Source: Prostheceraeus crozeri | Lineage: Eukaryota; Platyhelminthes; Polycladida; Euryleptidae | Length of the DNA: 64,000 nt | Assembly: GCA_907163375.1 (NCBI GenBank) | Contig: CAJQUW010005537.1 | Span: forward strand, 146,196-210,195 | Reading direction: 5' to 3' | Shown: positions 9,012-22,183 of the stretch, in pieces | Position numbering within the stretch: position 1 is the stretch's first letter | How the letters are laid out: each line of letters begins with the position of its first letter | Notes under the pieces: generated by a model | Told to the model about the DNA's origin: nothing | The model's input: the letters and a program-made list of their open reading frames with translations, nothing else | Databases searched by the model: none | Made by a program: the position numbers and the translations under genes

Positions 9012-9030
9012 GCCTGAGATTTCTTGTTAA

Positions 9031-9593
9031 CTGTAAGATAATGAAATTTGTATAAGTTTGGAATCATGTAGTACAGTCATATTCCTAAAGCATTACACTT
9101 AGTCAGGAATGATAGATTTGAGTATAGTGAGTGGCACTCGATCCCGTCGACAGCCCGAAGGCCTTGTGCTGATCACTAGGGAAGTGAGAGATCTTCCCCG
9201 ATACCCGCTCTTTACAGCTGAAGACATCATTGTCACTGCCCCGAAGTGGTAACAGGAACGCCGAGTCAAAGGTAGTGATCAGTAGCTGGGATCTAACCCC
9301 TCAAAGCTGCCTTAGACTTAGTTAAATTTCAAATCTGATAGCAGATTTGAACTCAGCATACTTGAAAACCTTAGTCTACATGTTAAAACTTTGAAAAAAC
9401 TGAAAATTAAGAATTTTTAAAAAATTCCGCATTTTAATACTCATACTACTTTTAAAAAATTTTATCAGTAGTAAAGACACTATCAAACTCTATCATACAA
9501 ACTTTGAAGTAAGAAGATAGCTTGCCTACTTCAAAAGATAGAGTCCTTTGAAACAACCGATATCGAGAGCTCAGAGCGACGACCGTCGCTTAC
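9031..9593 (-). other. 5'-UTR intron of the 388-aa gene
   Basis: A donor (GACGAG|GTAAGC at 9,594/9,593) and an acceptor (TCTTACAG|TTAACAAG at 9,031/9,030) delimit 563 bases between a short untranslated exon and the ATG exon. The intron holds a GC-rich segment (9,125-9,310) unlike its AT-rich surroundings; its role is unknown. Confidence 0.55.
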
Positions 9594-9634
9594 CTCGTCT
9601 TTCGATGAAGTGATCAGACTTACGTTGTCGGGGG

Positions 9635-9642
9635 TTTATATA
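9635..9642 (-). promoter_or_regulatory. TATA box (TATATAAA) for the 388-aa gene
   Basis: TATATAAA is followed about 30 bases later by an initiator-like GATCACTTC and an untranslated exon that ends at 9,594. The tandem G/C-tract repeats lie immediately upstream, as in the other element copies. Confidence 0.65.
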
Positions 9643-9784
9643 TGCTCGGAAGAAAACTTAAAATGGCTCTATCTCCAAAAGTATTCATCGTAGCGACATG
9701 CGGTTTGTTGCAAACGATTCGTCTCATCATTCTCTATCATATGACACCTGAACCATTCTCATATGACCACGGGAAGTCGGTCCG

Positions 9785-11120
9785 TCAGCACATGTCCATG
9801 TAACATGCCACAAGTGAAAAAATTCCTAAGTGTGAGAGCTCCAGTGTGGTGAAAATTTTGAAAAATTTTAAACTTCCGAATTTCGACCTGGGACCTTTAC
9901 CAAAACATTTTTCATCAAATTTCACGGACCCCCCCTCCCCCCCTCGTTCAGAGAAATTTGATGAAAAATGTTTTGGTGACGGTCCCAGGTCGAAATGACA
10001 CACTTTGGAAAATTTTATAAATTTTACCCATACAAAGCCACTCTGACACTTAGGATTTTTTCAGGTGAGCTCCGACCTAAAATCTTGTAACAGCTCTAAC
10101 TTTTGAACGAAGACAGATATGGACAAGCCGTTTCTTCACTGAATTTGTAAATGAGCTATTGCACAAAATCGTCCACCTAAGCCAAGATCGAAGCTAGTTC
10201 TTCGAGGGGGGGGGGAGGTCAGTGAAATTTGATGAAAAATGTTTGGTGAGGTCCCCCAGGGTCGAAATGACACCACTTAGGAGTTTTTCAGGTGAGCTCC
10301 GACCTAAAATCTTGTAACAGCTCTAACTTTTGAACGAAGACAGATATGGACAAGCCGTTTCTTTCACTGAATTTGTCTCACTCTTAGCTTTCAAATGAGC
10401 TATTGCACGACAAAATCCGTCCACTAGAAGCCAAGATCGAAGCTAGTTCTCCCGAGGGGGGGAGGTCAGTGAAATTTGATGAAAAATGTTTTGGTGAAGG
10501 TCCCAGGTCGAAATGACACACTTTGGAAAATTTTCAAAATTTTACCCATACAAAGCCACTCTGACACTTAGGATTTTTTCAGGTGAGCTCCGACCTAAAA
10601 TCTTGTAACAGCTCTAACTTTTGAACGGCTGGTCCGATTGACTCGCGGCAAAAATGGCGTCGAGCAGTTTTTTCTCCTCTTTCAAACGAGTAGCTGTAAG
10701 ACAAAATCCGTTCACTAGAACCAAAGTTAGAAGATTGCTGTCGGGGGGGGGGGGGGTCAGTGAAATTTGATGAAAAATGTTTTGGTGACGGTCCCAGGTC
10801 GAAATGACACACTTTGGAAAATTTTCAAAATTTTACCCATACAAAGCCACTCTGACACTTAGGATTTTTTCAGGTGAGCTAGAACAGTCCACCCTCCCAA
10901 CCTGGCCGGCACACCACGCCAACCTCGACAGCACAGCACCGCGCGCTATACGACGGCCGGCCAGAGGGGGGGACGTCAGTGATCCTTGCGGACTCACTTG
11001 GCCGGCACACCACGACACTCTGTCGTTCCAGAGGGGGGGGACGTCAGACTCAAAGCACCACGGCGGCCGACCACGACACTCTGCCGTTCCAGGGGGGGGG
11101 ACGTCAGCGACGGCGGCCAT
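9785..11120 (-). repeat. G/C-tract tandem repeats upstream of a promoter (copy A)
   Basis: About four or five units of roughly 230-300 bp. Each has a run of 6-14 G on the plus strand followed by GTCAGTGAAATT, then a region like GTTTTGGTGAAGGTCCCAGG and one like GAGCTATTGCACGAC. The last 200 bp are GC-rich with three G-tracts followed by ACGTCAG. The same unit family is at 33,340-34,420, 49,440-50,950 and 60,780-62,210, always upstream of a TATA box and in a fixed orientation relative to it. Confidence 0.85.
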
Positions 11121-11174
11121 CTTGCGCTATCCAGAAGTGGAGTTTTACTTACTACTTGCCAATGAGATCAGTTG

Positions 11175-12270
11175 ATGACCTTGAAACCAATTTGTCCGAC
11201 TAGGTGGACTGTTTAGAACCGGTGCAATGAGAAGTCTGCTTCAAAATTATTCAGTCGTGATGAAGACCCTGGAAAGAATAATGGACGCTGCTGAAAACAT
11301 CCAAGCGACTTTAAAAGCGCCTGGAATTCTGGCGTTGAGGAAGCAGTTTGAAACATTCTTGAGATTACGCGTATCACTGACACTTTTTGAACCAAGCGAA
11401 GAGACTGCAAAATGCTTCCAAAAACCTGATGTGACTGCCCAAGAAGTTAAGAGCAGCATTGCAATCCTGGAATGTAATTTTATGAGAACACGGAATGATA
11501 ATGCTTTTCGGGAGTTATTTAATGACGTACTACAGAAAGCAAGTTAATTGGATGTTCATGAACCTGAACTGCTTCGAAAATGGAAGTTACCACGAAGATA
11601 TGATGATGAATGTTCGATGAACAACTGAGAAGATCCGGAATCATATTATCGCGTAATGTATTTTGAAATCGCTGATGTGCTGTTGATGAATGTTCGGCGA
11701 AGATTTGATCAAGCAACAATGGAAATTCTACGTTCGATTGATATTTCTTTGATAAATTCAGCTAATGGAGTTGTTGATGATTTTGCTGTGAATCAGAAGC
11801 TCAAATTATGTGCAAATGAAATCGACTTGGAACGATTGGTTATCCAGTTGAAAATGCCACCGGATTTGATAAATACATGCAATCGCATTCAGAAACAGTC
11901 TGGTCATGTGAAATTCGTGTAGAACTTAACTCCGATTTTTGCAACATTGGCAAATATGAAAGATATATTTTGACTAATTGATTTACTGTTGCGCCCATGT
12001 CACCGTGTACTTATGTCTAATGCGACGGCGGAGAGGAGTTTTTCTTGCCTAAGACGGCTAAAAAATTATCTACGCTTCAGTATGACTCAATCAAGAATAA
12101 ATCAATTGGTTTTCTTGAACATACACAAATCTTTGACTGAACGCGCATCAACGACATCAGTGCTTAAAAAATTTGTGGACAAAAATGAAGATGTTTCCGT
12201 TGAAGATGCTTCTTTGGAAATGTGCAGTGAATTTGGGACGGAGATAGTAGATGTAAATTCATAAGCGAGT
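11175..12270 (+). pseudogene. hAT transposase remnant
   Basis: Frames at 11,227-11,547, 11,656-11,922 and 11,989-12,264 form one collinear hAT-like C-terminal half. The start of this region encodes PTRWT, typical of the domestic ZMYM/ZBED-like hAT group, and the last part has the dimerisation signature SNATAERSFSCLRRLK. The N-terminal DNA-binding half is absent, stops and frame changes lie near 11,547 and 11,625 and again after 11,922, and no terminal repeats were found. It abuts copy A's repeats, so either may have inserted beside the other. Confidence 0.8.
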
Positions 12271-15200
12271 ACTGTTTTTAGATCTATAGTTACACCAGCA
12301 GTATCTGAACGGATTTGGGGGAAAAGGCTTCTTAGAAAAATGGAGGCTTAAGTGACTTCTGTTGATAGATAAACAGATTGACTCCGTTCAATCGTATTTT
12401 TGCGTGTGCGGTGTTTCAAATATGTGGTCGTTCTTGTGCATATGTTTTTTACTCATATGAATTTGTATGCGTCTCTCAAAGGAAGAAAGTAAAGCTTGGT
12501 GCAGATAGGATTAGTTCTGTAAAAAGCCAAAACAACCGTGTTTTGAAAGTAGCCTATGGTTGGAATTCAGAAAGTTAAGTGGCCCGGCTACAATTAAAAT
12601 TGTTCCGCCGCCGTTGACTCCACTCCTCATTATAGTCTTCAATGTTTTCGCAATGATAGTGCCATTGTATTGTATAGAAAGTGTTTTCTGAATAGACATC
12701 AACTCTTGACCAGAGCTGCATATCTGTCTGATGCAATAGACGATACTTAAACAGGAACAAATATCATTTTCATCAAAGAACCCAGCAATGCTTATTTCTA
12801 TGGGTATCATATGCCTACAACACTATTATTAACAAATTTTTGTCTTTCTTTTCTTTGTGATCTTCTTATGCAACTGATTTCGACTCAGTTTAATAAAGAC
12901 AACAGTCAGTCGGTCCGGAGAGAATTCATAGACGCCATCCAATCACAGTGCTCAGACATGACAAAAGTACATGGACATGAGAACATAAGACGCTTGGGTT
13001 ATAATCACTGATTCTCACCACTCTTGCAAGAGCTGAAAGAACGTTTAAATGTTAAAAACTGTCTGCACCAACGGAAAGGCATCTATGAAATGCTGAGATG
13101 TAAAGTGGATAAAACTGAGAGATGAATCGTCCCTTATGTACAATAATCTTGAACGTAAGTATCATTATCAGTTCATTTATTGACAGTGATCGTGATCGAC
13201 AGTGATAACTGGCGTCAGAGATAGAGAAGACCACCCCCTATAAAATGTGCAATGTTTTTTTCGACATTCAAAAGGATTTACCGGTGAATCAGCTTTCATC
13301 TCAATGCTTTACCCGACAGTACCATCATCTCTTTCTTCGCAGGTGATAACATTCAAACACACCCTGACTATATAACCTCAATAGGAGTTAACTTAGGTTA
13401 AATTCACACACTAAAAACTTTTCAAAAATGTCTTTATAGAAAATGACATCGTCTTATGGAATATTTGTCTTTTTCCAATGTCTGTAAGAGTTCATGTATC
13501 TTTTTGTTTGATTTGACCTACATTTTACAAATAAATATGATTCTATTTAAATGTTTTGACGTAGGCCCGTCGTTTGAATAAACAGTTGACATAAATTAAA
13601 TCGTCTGCTGTAAAAGTAACATTGATAAGCCACATCAACTCAAGATATAGTGTGATTCAGCTAACACAATAGTCATCGCCTTTTTTGCTGATTGATTATT
13701 GTTGAATCACTATATTGTTTGTGATTTGTGTGCACAATACTGTTCTCTTTTAACTCATTTTCACCATATTCCTCTTGATGCTCCCTTTAATTTCGACTGT
13801 ACAGATGCTACAATAAAGCAACCATTCAAAATCTTTTTTATCATCACATCGGTTTCAAACACCAGGACATCCATAAATTGCGACGATCTCCATCATCAGT
13901 GGTGATAACACAATAATCATACAGGATAATGAATATTTCTAACATAGAATCTTCTCAATCAGGACATACAGGTTTAATTTTTCAAATGTTTATCAATGTA
14001 TGCTTAGTCGAAAGCTGACAGTCATTTTGTTTTTGGCAGCATTTGAAGCAATACATCTTTTAAAAGCTTATTGCAGAAAAATAGGAAGTTCTTTTTTTAA
14101 GCAGGAATATTGATATATTTGACTTGCATGAAAATTGATGCAACCGATGAGGATGAGGAAGACGTAAGAAACACAATTATTACAAATAAGAACACTCAGT
14201 GGATTCGAATGGGCTTTATTGTCAGGAATAGTATTGTTGCTCGACTTTGATCATCTGTTATCGTTAATATTGATAATGTGATAATCTGAAAATAAGCACA
14301 CCGTCTTATTCAATCCTGACAAGCTGCAACTTTTCAAATAGAGGTCAATGTGCAAAATGCTGGCATCATAGACAATTATGATCGATTATTCTCTTCAACA
14401 GGGTCGTAGGGAAAACGATCAAATGCCTTGCACGCATCTTCTCAAATTTTCTCGTGCCTCAAAACTGACGCTCAAGTGTCATTCGCTGTCAGAATATGCG
14501 GAGTAATCCGCATGATATCACTTCTGGAGCTATTCAAAGATCGATTCCAATGAGTATTAATACGGAATGTCCAAAAATGTACTAATGATGTATCTTAACT
14601 ATTTGATATGATGTGCAAAAACATGATTTCTCCATTTTATTTCACTTCATAAGATCATTCCTACCGACACTTTTTTTCAGCTGCTCAACAGCTCATAACA
14701 TGCACAGGAAAATAAGTCTGAATTTTAAGCTGGTTCTTTCCCGTCCGACGCACTCACGTTGGAGCATTGAGGTGCTGACCCCGTAGTTCCTTCTTCAAGT
14801 GGCGAAACAGCCACAGAACACTTATTTATAATTTGGATCGGAGTGGATAACTGGAATGTTGCATGGTTCTCATCGTCAGCTGAATCATGCGGGTGTACGC
14901 ATTGTCCTGCAGCAACCACAGCGCAGAATCTCTTGGTTTTCCCCTTCATTTTCTAGTTCATTGAACGAGTGAAGCATAACGCCAATAGATTTTGTTGATG
15001 TATGTATGGATCTGGAAGGAAAATCAATCATTACGAAGAAATTTAAAGTTGTAAGAAAATCACTAAACGCGAGAGCGATCACAAATTCATAAAAGTGCAA
15101 AGTAATCTTGAGGTGGGACGCAGAAGCGATTGTATAGACTTATACATGATGGAACGAACGAGGAATGACGATGTTGAGTCTTGATACGAGATATGCCACT

Positions 15201-17030
15201 ATCTTGTTTTGTATGCCGGTGAAAAGGTGGGAAAAGATGATTCAGAACGTAGTATTGATTGAAAAACTTTCATAGTCTGATGGGATCTTCGTACGAGTAT
15301 GTTAATGGGAGTGAAATTATCACAATGAAAATCACGACTGCGTTGTATTTACAAAACCAAAAAACACTAAAATCAGCAATTGTAGACCATGTCCCGTTCT
15401 CGTTTGGTGCAATGAAAAAAATACAAGTACAAAAAACATAAATTAATACATGTAAATGTTTACTGATAAATGCTAGATCGTCACTAGTGTTTAGGCCTAC
15501 ATATCACTCGATGCCCCGGAACATAAAGCTGTGTAATTTATTGCATGATCTAGCTTTTCCTTCTTAACATGCATCATTTTAGAAAGATGGGGTATGACAG
15601 GGTTGGAACCGGCCGGGTTTTTGGCGGCCGGGGCTGAGCCGGTGGCCGGCGTTCAGAAAAGTCGGCCGAGGACGGACTAGGGCCGGCGGCCGACATATTC
15701 AGAGCGTGCGGGTCGGTGGCCGGCTTATTAAAAACCGGCCGGTCGGGGATGGGATGATGTCTGCGCCTCTGTAACGGTTGGTAAAGGCTTTGATCATCTG
15801 ACATTATTTGGTCAACTCATGCCGTTAGACATTATTCAAATTCCACATGGCATGCGTGAAATGCATGAATGGTAGGCCAACTGGTGCTCTGTGTAGGCGA
15901 GAGTTGCCACATATTACAATACAATATTATACGATGCAATTTTCTTTGATCCCATTTTTTGTGAGATGAGCAGTAATACGTTTAATGACTTATTTACTAA
16001 TCTAATGAGTTGTAGGCCTACTTTATTGATATTGTTAACTACATTTAAAAGTCAATCAAACACAAGCAAAATATTTGAAAGCAGACAATCAAAATAATGA
16101 CCCAAACGGGTATTGATGCCATAATAACATATGCGCATATCTATGTCTCGCCTCCACACGAAAGCTTTAGGCGGTCAAAAAATTCTAAGTTTCAATATAA
16201 AGAAAATTTTTCTAACGACAAAAATTCTGTGATGAACAATTTGATCACTGACTGAGTGATCAAATGCAACAGGTTTTCATGATTCATTTTGAGGAGAGCC
16301 CACAATGATTGATGCTGATAAATACTTTCAGTCATTGGATTGCTCCCTGATCCAAGTTGTACTGGTCAAGGAAGCCTGATGTTTAGTTATCAAATTAAAC
16401 CAAGACTTCACTTGCGAAAAGCATTTTGCTAAAACCAGTAAGCAGGGTTACGTTCTGAACTATTATATTGAATTCTAAGGCACACTCTCTCCGATCAAGA
16501 ACATATAATATCACACATCTTTGTTTACACCTAGTAGAGGATTCTGAGTCGAATACCCGAATATCGCTGACAGTACAAAAACATGATTCATTACAAGTAT
16601 GAATAACAAAATAGCGAAGCCACACGGTAGTGACTGTGCGAAGAACGAAGCTAGAGGGGTTTTAGACATTTAGACTGTTGAATGCTTAGCCTTGTGGTAG
16701 TATGGTCTAGTGCAGAGGTTGAGCCCCGAAATTGTCATTGTAAGTTGTCAGAATCTCATTCGGGCTATCATAACGCTCCAGTAGTGTCTAAATCAGCATT
16801 GTCCAAGTCTCAGGCGGGGAAGTATACAGACGTCAACGTTTCATTCAGCAACAACTTTTTAAACCCTTGAGAACATTTGAGTTGTAAATCGCAATTTTGT
16901 GTGCAGTTATGATATAAAAATATTATGCTCAGCAGATAATTTACTTATGATTGTGAAATGAATATATAAGACAACTTTGAAGTGAGAAATGCACAAACAG
17001 CAACTGTCAGCATATGTGTTATTCAACACC
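12271..17030. other. Unique AT-rich DNA, no gene recognised
   Basis: Only short scattered open frames without conserved motifs are present. A GC-rich patch lies at 15,600-15,760 (listed separately). Nothing else stands out. Confidence 0.5.
15600..15760. repeat. GC-rich GGCCGGC repeat island
   Basis: About 160 bases of very GC-rich DNA with repeated CCGGCC/GGCCGGC strings separated by 15-30 bases, inside AT-rich sequence. It looks like a degenerate low-complexity repeat; the open frame across it is Pro/Arg-rich and probably not a gene. Confidence 0.6.
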
Positions 17031-17036
17031 GGCATC

Positions 17037-17240
17037 ATCTGCATTAAGACAGCTCATTTTGTCCGCACTCACGGGAAGAAGAAAATGTTGGTCTCGAAGT
17101 GGCAACGTTAACCTCAGAGGGCGGAAAGTGCCGAAGTCCCGTCGCGGCTTACTTTTTATTAAACAATATACGCTGCCATTTCGAGAGCAACATTTTCTTT
17201 CTCCTGGGAGCTCGGACAAAATTAACTGTATTAATGCAAA
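17037..17240. mobile_element. Foldback (MITE-like) element, about 200 bp
   Basis: GCATTAAGACAGCTCATTTT at the left matches, inverted, GCATTAATACAGTTAATTTT at the right, and similarity continues for about 75 bases (GGCAACGTT against GGCAGCGTA and so on). The centre is not paired. No coding capacity or target duplication was recognised. Confidence 0.6.
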
Positions 17241-18079
17241 ATATAAATTATCCCTGTGCCTGGTCAATTACGTGAACACCAGTATATGACGTTTCCGCAG
17301 CTAAATTCATATATTGTCAAGAAAGTTGCAAAATCTGAAGAGTTGACGATGACAAGATAAGGAATGTTGAATATTGCAGAAAGATCTTCGAAATAGTTGT
17401 AAGCGAACAGTTGCATTTGCAATGCATCAGAAGCAATTAAAAATGATAATCCTGTCATTTTCAATTAAACGTAACATTAACGCATTGATATTCTTTTATC
17501 ACTATCGTTGCTAACTATGGAATTGTCAAAGAAATGTAAGAAATCTAGTGAATCTGGTGACGATGTAATTAATGTCTATATTGTTGGAATAAAAGCCGAA
17601 TGCATACGAGCAATTAAAAATTCTTTCTAAAGATGAATGCAAACACAATCAGATGAAATTTGAATTTCAAAATAAATTCTTGAAAGCGATCATTCCCTCG
17701 GTTACGACAAGTAATGTGTTTAACAATAAAGACGATAAAAGCCGGACACCCTTCCTCCTATGGACAGTGTAAAGTGTGCTGGCGGTTGATGGAAGATACA
17801 AATGTATTGCTGCTGTAATGTAGGCGTTACAACGTAGCAGCTCATCAGATCAATTGGCTCATGACGACGGTTTATTTTTTGCTTTACCAGAGCATTACAG
17901 CGTGCTTCGGTGGTCTGCACACATGTATGCTATGTTATTGCTCTTTACTCATCCACGATCGGGCACTTGAAATCATGAATAGTCATTACATTGGAAGGCG
18001 TTGTTCAATTATGTTCATTTCGGGTATTTGTCGCATTGTAAATTGGTTGTTGTCACCGACGGATGACAATTTTCAAGAA

Positions 18080-21000
18080 TTCCTTTTTTGAAATATGAAT
18101 GACAGTGCAGACTCTGCAACTGTTCCTTTTGATATTGACCTAATTGACAATGATGACAAGGCATCCTTTCTGATTACAGAATATGATGTCTTTTCACAGG
18201 TTCGGAACTCATCGGGTGCCTCTTGTGGTGCTGATGGTTTGCCTACATGGATTTTCCGAGATAATATTGAGTCGTTGTGCTCTACTTTGACATACATTTT
18301 TAATTGGAGCTTACTGGATGGCGTTGTTCCTTCTACCTTGAAATATGCCAATATTTGCCCAGTTCCCAAAGAAACAAAGCCTACTATGGCTGCTGATTAT
18401 CGACCTATTTCTCTTATGTCCGTGATTTCTAAATTTTTGGAACGTATAATCTCAAAGAAATTCATACTTCCTCGTGTGACTGCTTCTGTCAGCACTTCTC
18501 AGTTTGCTTACATTCCTAGAACTGGATGTGGCACAACCTCGTCACTGGTAGCGGCTCGACACAAAATTTTGCAGCATCTTGATGAGTGCTCTGGTGGTGT
18601 TCGTGTGATGTCAGTGGATATCTCAAAAGCTTTTGATAAGCTTCCTCACTCGATTATTGTGAATGCTTGTGCTAAATTTCAACTTCCACCTCTTCTCATC
18701 AAATGGATTATGTGTTTTTTGCGTGACAGGTACCAGCGTGTTATGTATAATGGTGATTTTTCCAATTGGATTAAAATAACTAGTGGGGTGCCTCAGGGCA
18801 GCGTCCTAGGCCCTATTCTCTTTTTCCTGGCCACGGACGATCTTGTGCCTGTATCAGACAACACGTCAATAATTCGGTACGCTGATGATATACTATCCCT
18901 CCACTTCGTTAAAAATAAATCCGATGATTATCTTCAGCTGGAGTGGAACAACTTGGTGAATTGGGCAGATTCATGTCACCTATCTCTGAACAAGAAGAAA
19001 TGTATGGTAATGGATGTTATCACGAAGAGAAATCTTGTAATGTCTGATGTTATAGGATAGGAGGTGTATATTTCAAATCAATAAAAATCAATCAATTTCA
19101 TAAGATATACATAGAAATATGGAAATAGATTTAGAAGATACTGTACATTGAACGGACAGCAAATTTCTGAAATGATCATAGATTACAACTTCGATTATGT
19201 AGCTCTGTACAAAATGGTATGAACGATGACTGACGGCTTAAAGTGCGAGAATAGGGCACAACCAGCTTTTGACGATGTCGAGATCTGGCAAATGTAGGAG
19301 GGACTAAATGAAACAAAAGATTATTTGAGTTCTGAATATCATGAAAGGTCTTTAAGGCAGCAACATTTCTTCTGATGTAAATTGGTGTAAACTTGTCACA
19401 GTTGCAATCCATTCCACAGATAATACGGTGAGACCGGCGCCGAACTTTTTCCATTTTTTCCGAGCACTTTTTGTTGATACCGATTAATAAAGGTGAATTA
19501 TACTCAAGAGTTGACAAAACGGTGGCATTATAAATCATGATAAGCTCATGTTTTGTCAAATAATTTTTCAGACGCTTGATTACATAAAGACGCTGACTAG
19601 CCTTTTTACACAAATAATTCACAAAAGTGTCCCATGTGAGATCTGCGTTGTAAAAAACACCAAGAATCTTTAAGTGATCGACAAAATTGACATTCAAAGG
19701 AGAAAACATTACTGTCTTTCGTTTTATAAATAAACATTTGGTTTTTTCACTATTCAAGGATAGTCCATGGGTCTGACACAAATTATTTACATTATCAATT
19801 TCATGTTTGACAAAACTCTCAACATTCTCCGACAAAATTGGTAACACTATCACAACATCGTCTGCATATTTAGACATTAGGCTGTAGGAATGAAAAGGGA
19901 CAAGTGAGTTCATGTGAATACCGAACAGAAAAGGTGAAAGTTTGCCTCCTTGAGGCACACCAGATGTAACTGGTACGGTGGAACTTACACAACTCATAAG
20001 TTTGACACGTTGTGTCCTATGCTGCAAGAAGCTACAGCACCAATGAATGAAGTTTGATGGTAAATCAGCGTCAATGAGGGATTTTATCAGATCCAAGTAA
20101 TTGAGTTTGTCAAATGCTTTCGCCATGTCAAACGATATCACAACAACACCAATATTATCAAGATTGTCCATCGTAGATGTAATATAATCATGTATTTTTA
20201 TATTGGCATGAACAGTGGAGTACCCAGGACGAAACCCAAACTGATTGTCGCCATATGCATGAATCATCAGAGGTTTCAAAGAGTCTATCACATATTCCTC
20301 AAGAACCTTTGAGAACACGGGAAGAACTGAAATGGGTCTAATGTCGTTTACAGATGGGCAGCGGTGTTACATTGGCTAATTTCCATTGGGTCGGAAAGGT
20401 TTTGCTCTCTATGGACAGCGCAATAATATGAGTGAGGGGCCCAGACAGCTCTTCGCAGGCAGCCTTAGCTAGGAATGATGGAAATTCATCACATCCCGAA
20501 GCCTTTGATGATTTTAGTTGCGCAAGAAAATCTTTCGTCTTTCCAACAGACACATCAATTTTCCAAGGTTCATTAGATTATTTGATCAAATTAAACACAT
20601 TTGTCCAATCTGGCAAATCAGAGAAATTCTGCTGTAAGGCTTGATTAATGATCTGGACAGCTTCAGAGTTTGAGTTGAAAATAGTAGTGATATTATTAGC
20701 TGGAGTTAAGACTTTCCATATATCATTTGGTTTTTTCCGCAATCTTTGAATCCAAGCCTTTTTTGATTGCTGATAACGAATTTCTTCGGAAAGTTGATCA
20801 TTTTACGTTTCTTGGTGTCATTTTTGCTTGTGACTTAAAATGGAATGAGCATGTTGATTACATTGTGAAAAAAGCCTCTAAACGTATCTTTATTATCCGT
20901 AATTTGCGCAGCTCTGACTGTCCTATTCATGTTATGAAAAAATGTTATTTTGCGTTTATTCGTTCCGTCTTGTCTTATGCATTCCCCTCTTTTTGCAACT

Positions 21001-21430
21001 TATCCAATTACCTGCTGATTTCTCTAGGATTGAAAAACGTGTTTTTCGCATCATGGGAATTGATTATGCTCCCGAGGAATCTGTTTGTGTTATGTTGAAC
21101 AAGACTGGTGAGAACCTTATGTCTTCCGTTATGAATAATGATTGTCATTTACTTCGTGAACTTTTTACTTCAGTTGATCTAAGTGCTCGTATTACCACTC
21201 GGCGTGTGAATAGTTTACGTGCTCCTTTTGCAAAAACGTCGCGTTTTAAGAATTCCTTTATTAAATTTTGTAAATAGCTTTCTCACTTGTATTCTTACTT
21301 TTATTTACCTATTCGCTGCCATTTGCACCTCATGATTCTCTCTTACATGTATATTGACATCGATGTGATTTGTAATGTGCTTGCGGAGTTTGTCAGCGAG
21401 ACAATAAAGAAATTCTATTCTATTCTATAA
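18080..21430 (+). mobile_element. CR1-like LINE, 5'-truncated and split by a second LINE
   Basis: The first part (18,095-19,060) encodes reverse transcriptase with DYRPISL, SVDISKAFDKL, SGVPQGSVLGP and YADD. The gene resumes at about 20,764 with FTFLGVIF and CDLKWNEHV, the next RT blocks, and runs to about 21,275. The 3' end carries AATAAA and a short (ATTCT)n tail at 21,410-21,428, typical of CR1-group elements. The gap is filled by the reverse-strand LINE at 19,067-20,763. The endonuclease domain and ORF1 are missing, and the C-terminal part has at least one frame change near 20,990-21,040. Confidence 0.9.
19067..20763 (-). mobile_element. CR1-like LINE inserted into another LINE
   Basis: The 380-residue frame (19,176-20,318) has FGFRPGYSTVHA, SFDMAKAFDKL, SGVPQGGKLSP, YADDVV, LKILGV and LEYNSPLLIG; upstream fragments to 20,763 give the start of the RT domain. 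It is 5'-truncated and is interrupted near 20,330 by a frame change. The 3' end lies at about 19,067 with ATTGATTGA-like repeats. Its C-terminal sequence resembles that of the LINE at 57,167-60,370, so the two are the same or sister families. Confidence 0.9.
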
Positions 21431-22183
21431 CCTCCCATACCGACAGACGTTGACAAAACAAACTCAAATAAATGCTTCAATTATTGAATCAGGATGCATT
21501 TTAGTGTAAAAGGAAAATATAAAAATTGAATCCTAATAACGATGATCTACAGATATCACCTTCCCATTTGATTGCAATATTTGATCAATGCATCAATTTA
21601 AATTGATGATGTTTTGATATTAATTATTTGATTTAGTATTCTGACTTTGCATGTATTTCATATAATATTCTAACTTACATTACTTTTTAATATTTTGAAC
21701 ATAACTTATTGAATAAATTATTCTTCGCATGCATATTCGCAATTGATAGAAGCAATTTAAAGTGATTGGTTGATATAGCAAGCGAGACGCATTGGTAGCG
21801 GCTTATAACCAATGACTGTCACTTTAATTTTGAAAGTGCTCACGGCCCCATGTTTCCTCATTCTATATGTATATGTGCAATATACGCTTGTCTTCCTTTT
21901 CTTGTCTTGTTAATATTCTTTGCCTCTCAGTTCATGAAAATCAATTATCAATTCACTTCAATTGCTTCGCCTTGTTCTGTTCAGCAGTGACAAAGTCTTG
22001 GTGCATAGCTTAAAGTAAAGGCAAATGTTGAACTCAAACTTTCAGATTTGCAATAATTAATCATAATAATTGATGAATTAATTGAAGCTTCAATCATGAG
22101 AATTCGCCTCCTATAGTGACAAAGATACCCCAAAATGGAAAATGCCACATGCCACTTTTCTAGTTCAAAATAATATTTGAATA
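21431..22183. other. Unique AT-rich DNA
   Basis: No open frame or repeat of note was seen between the LINE tail and the Penelope-like element. Confidence 0.5.

Noticed and set aside
14725-15100. Overlapping minus-strand frames of about 70 aa
   Set aside because: No conserved motif or gene signals; likely chance in unique DNA.
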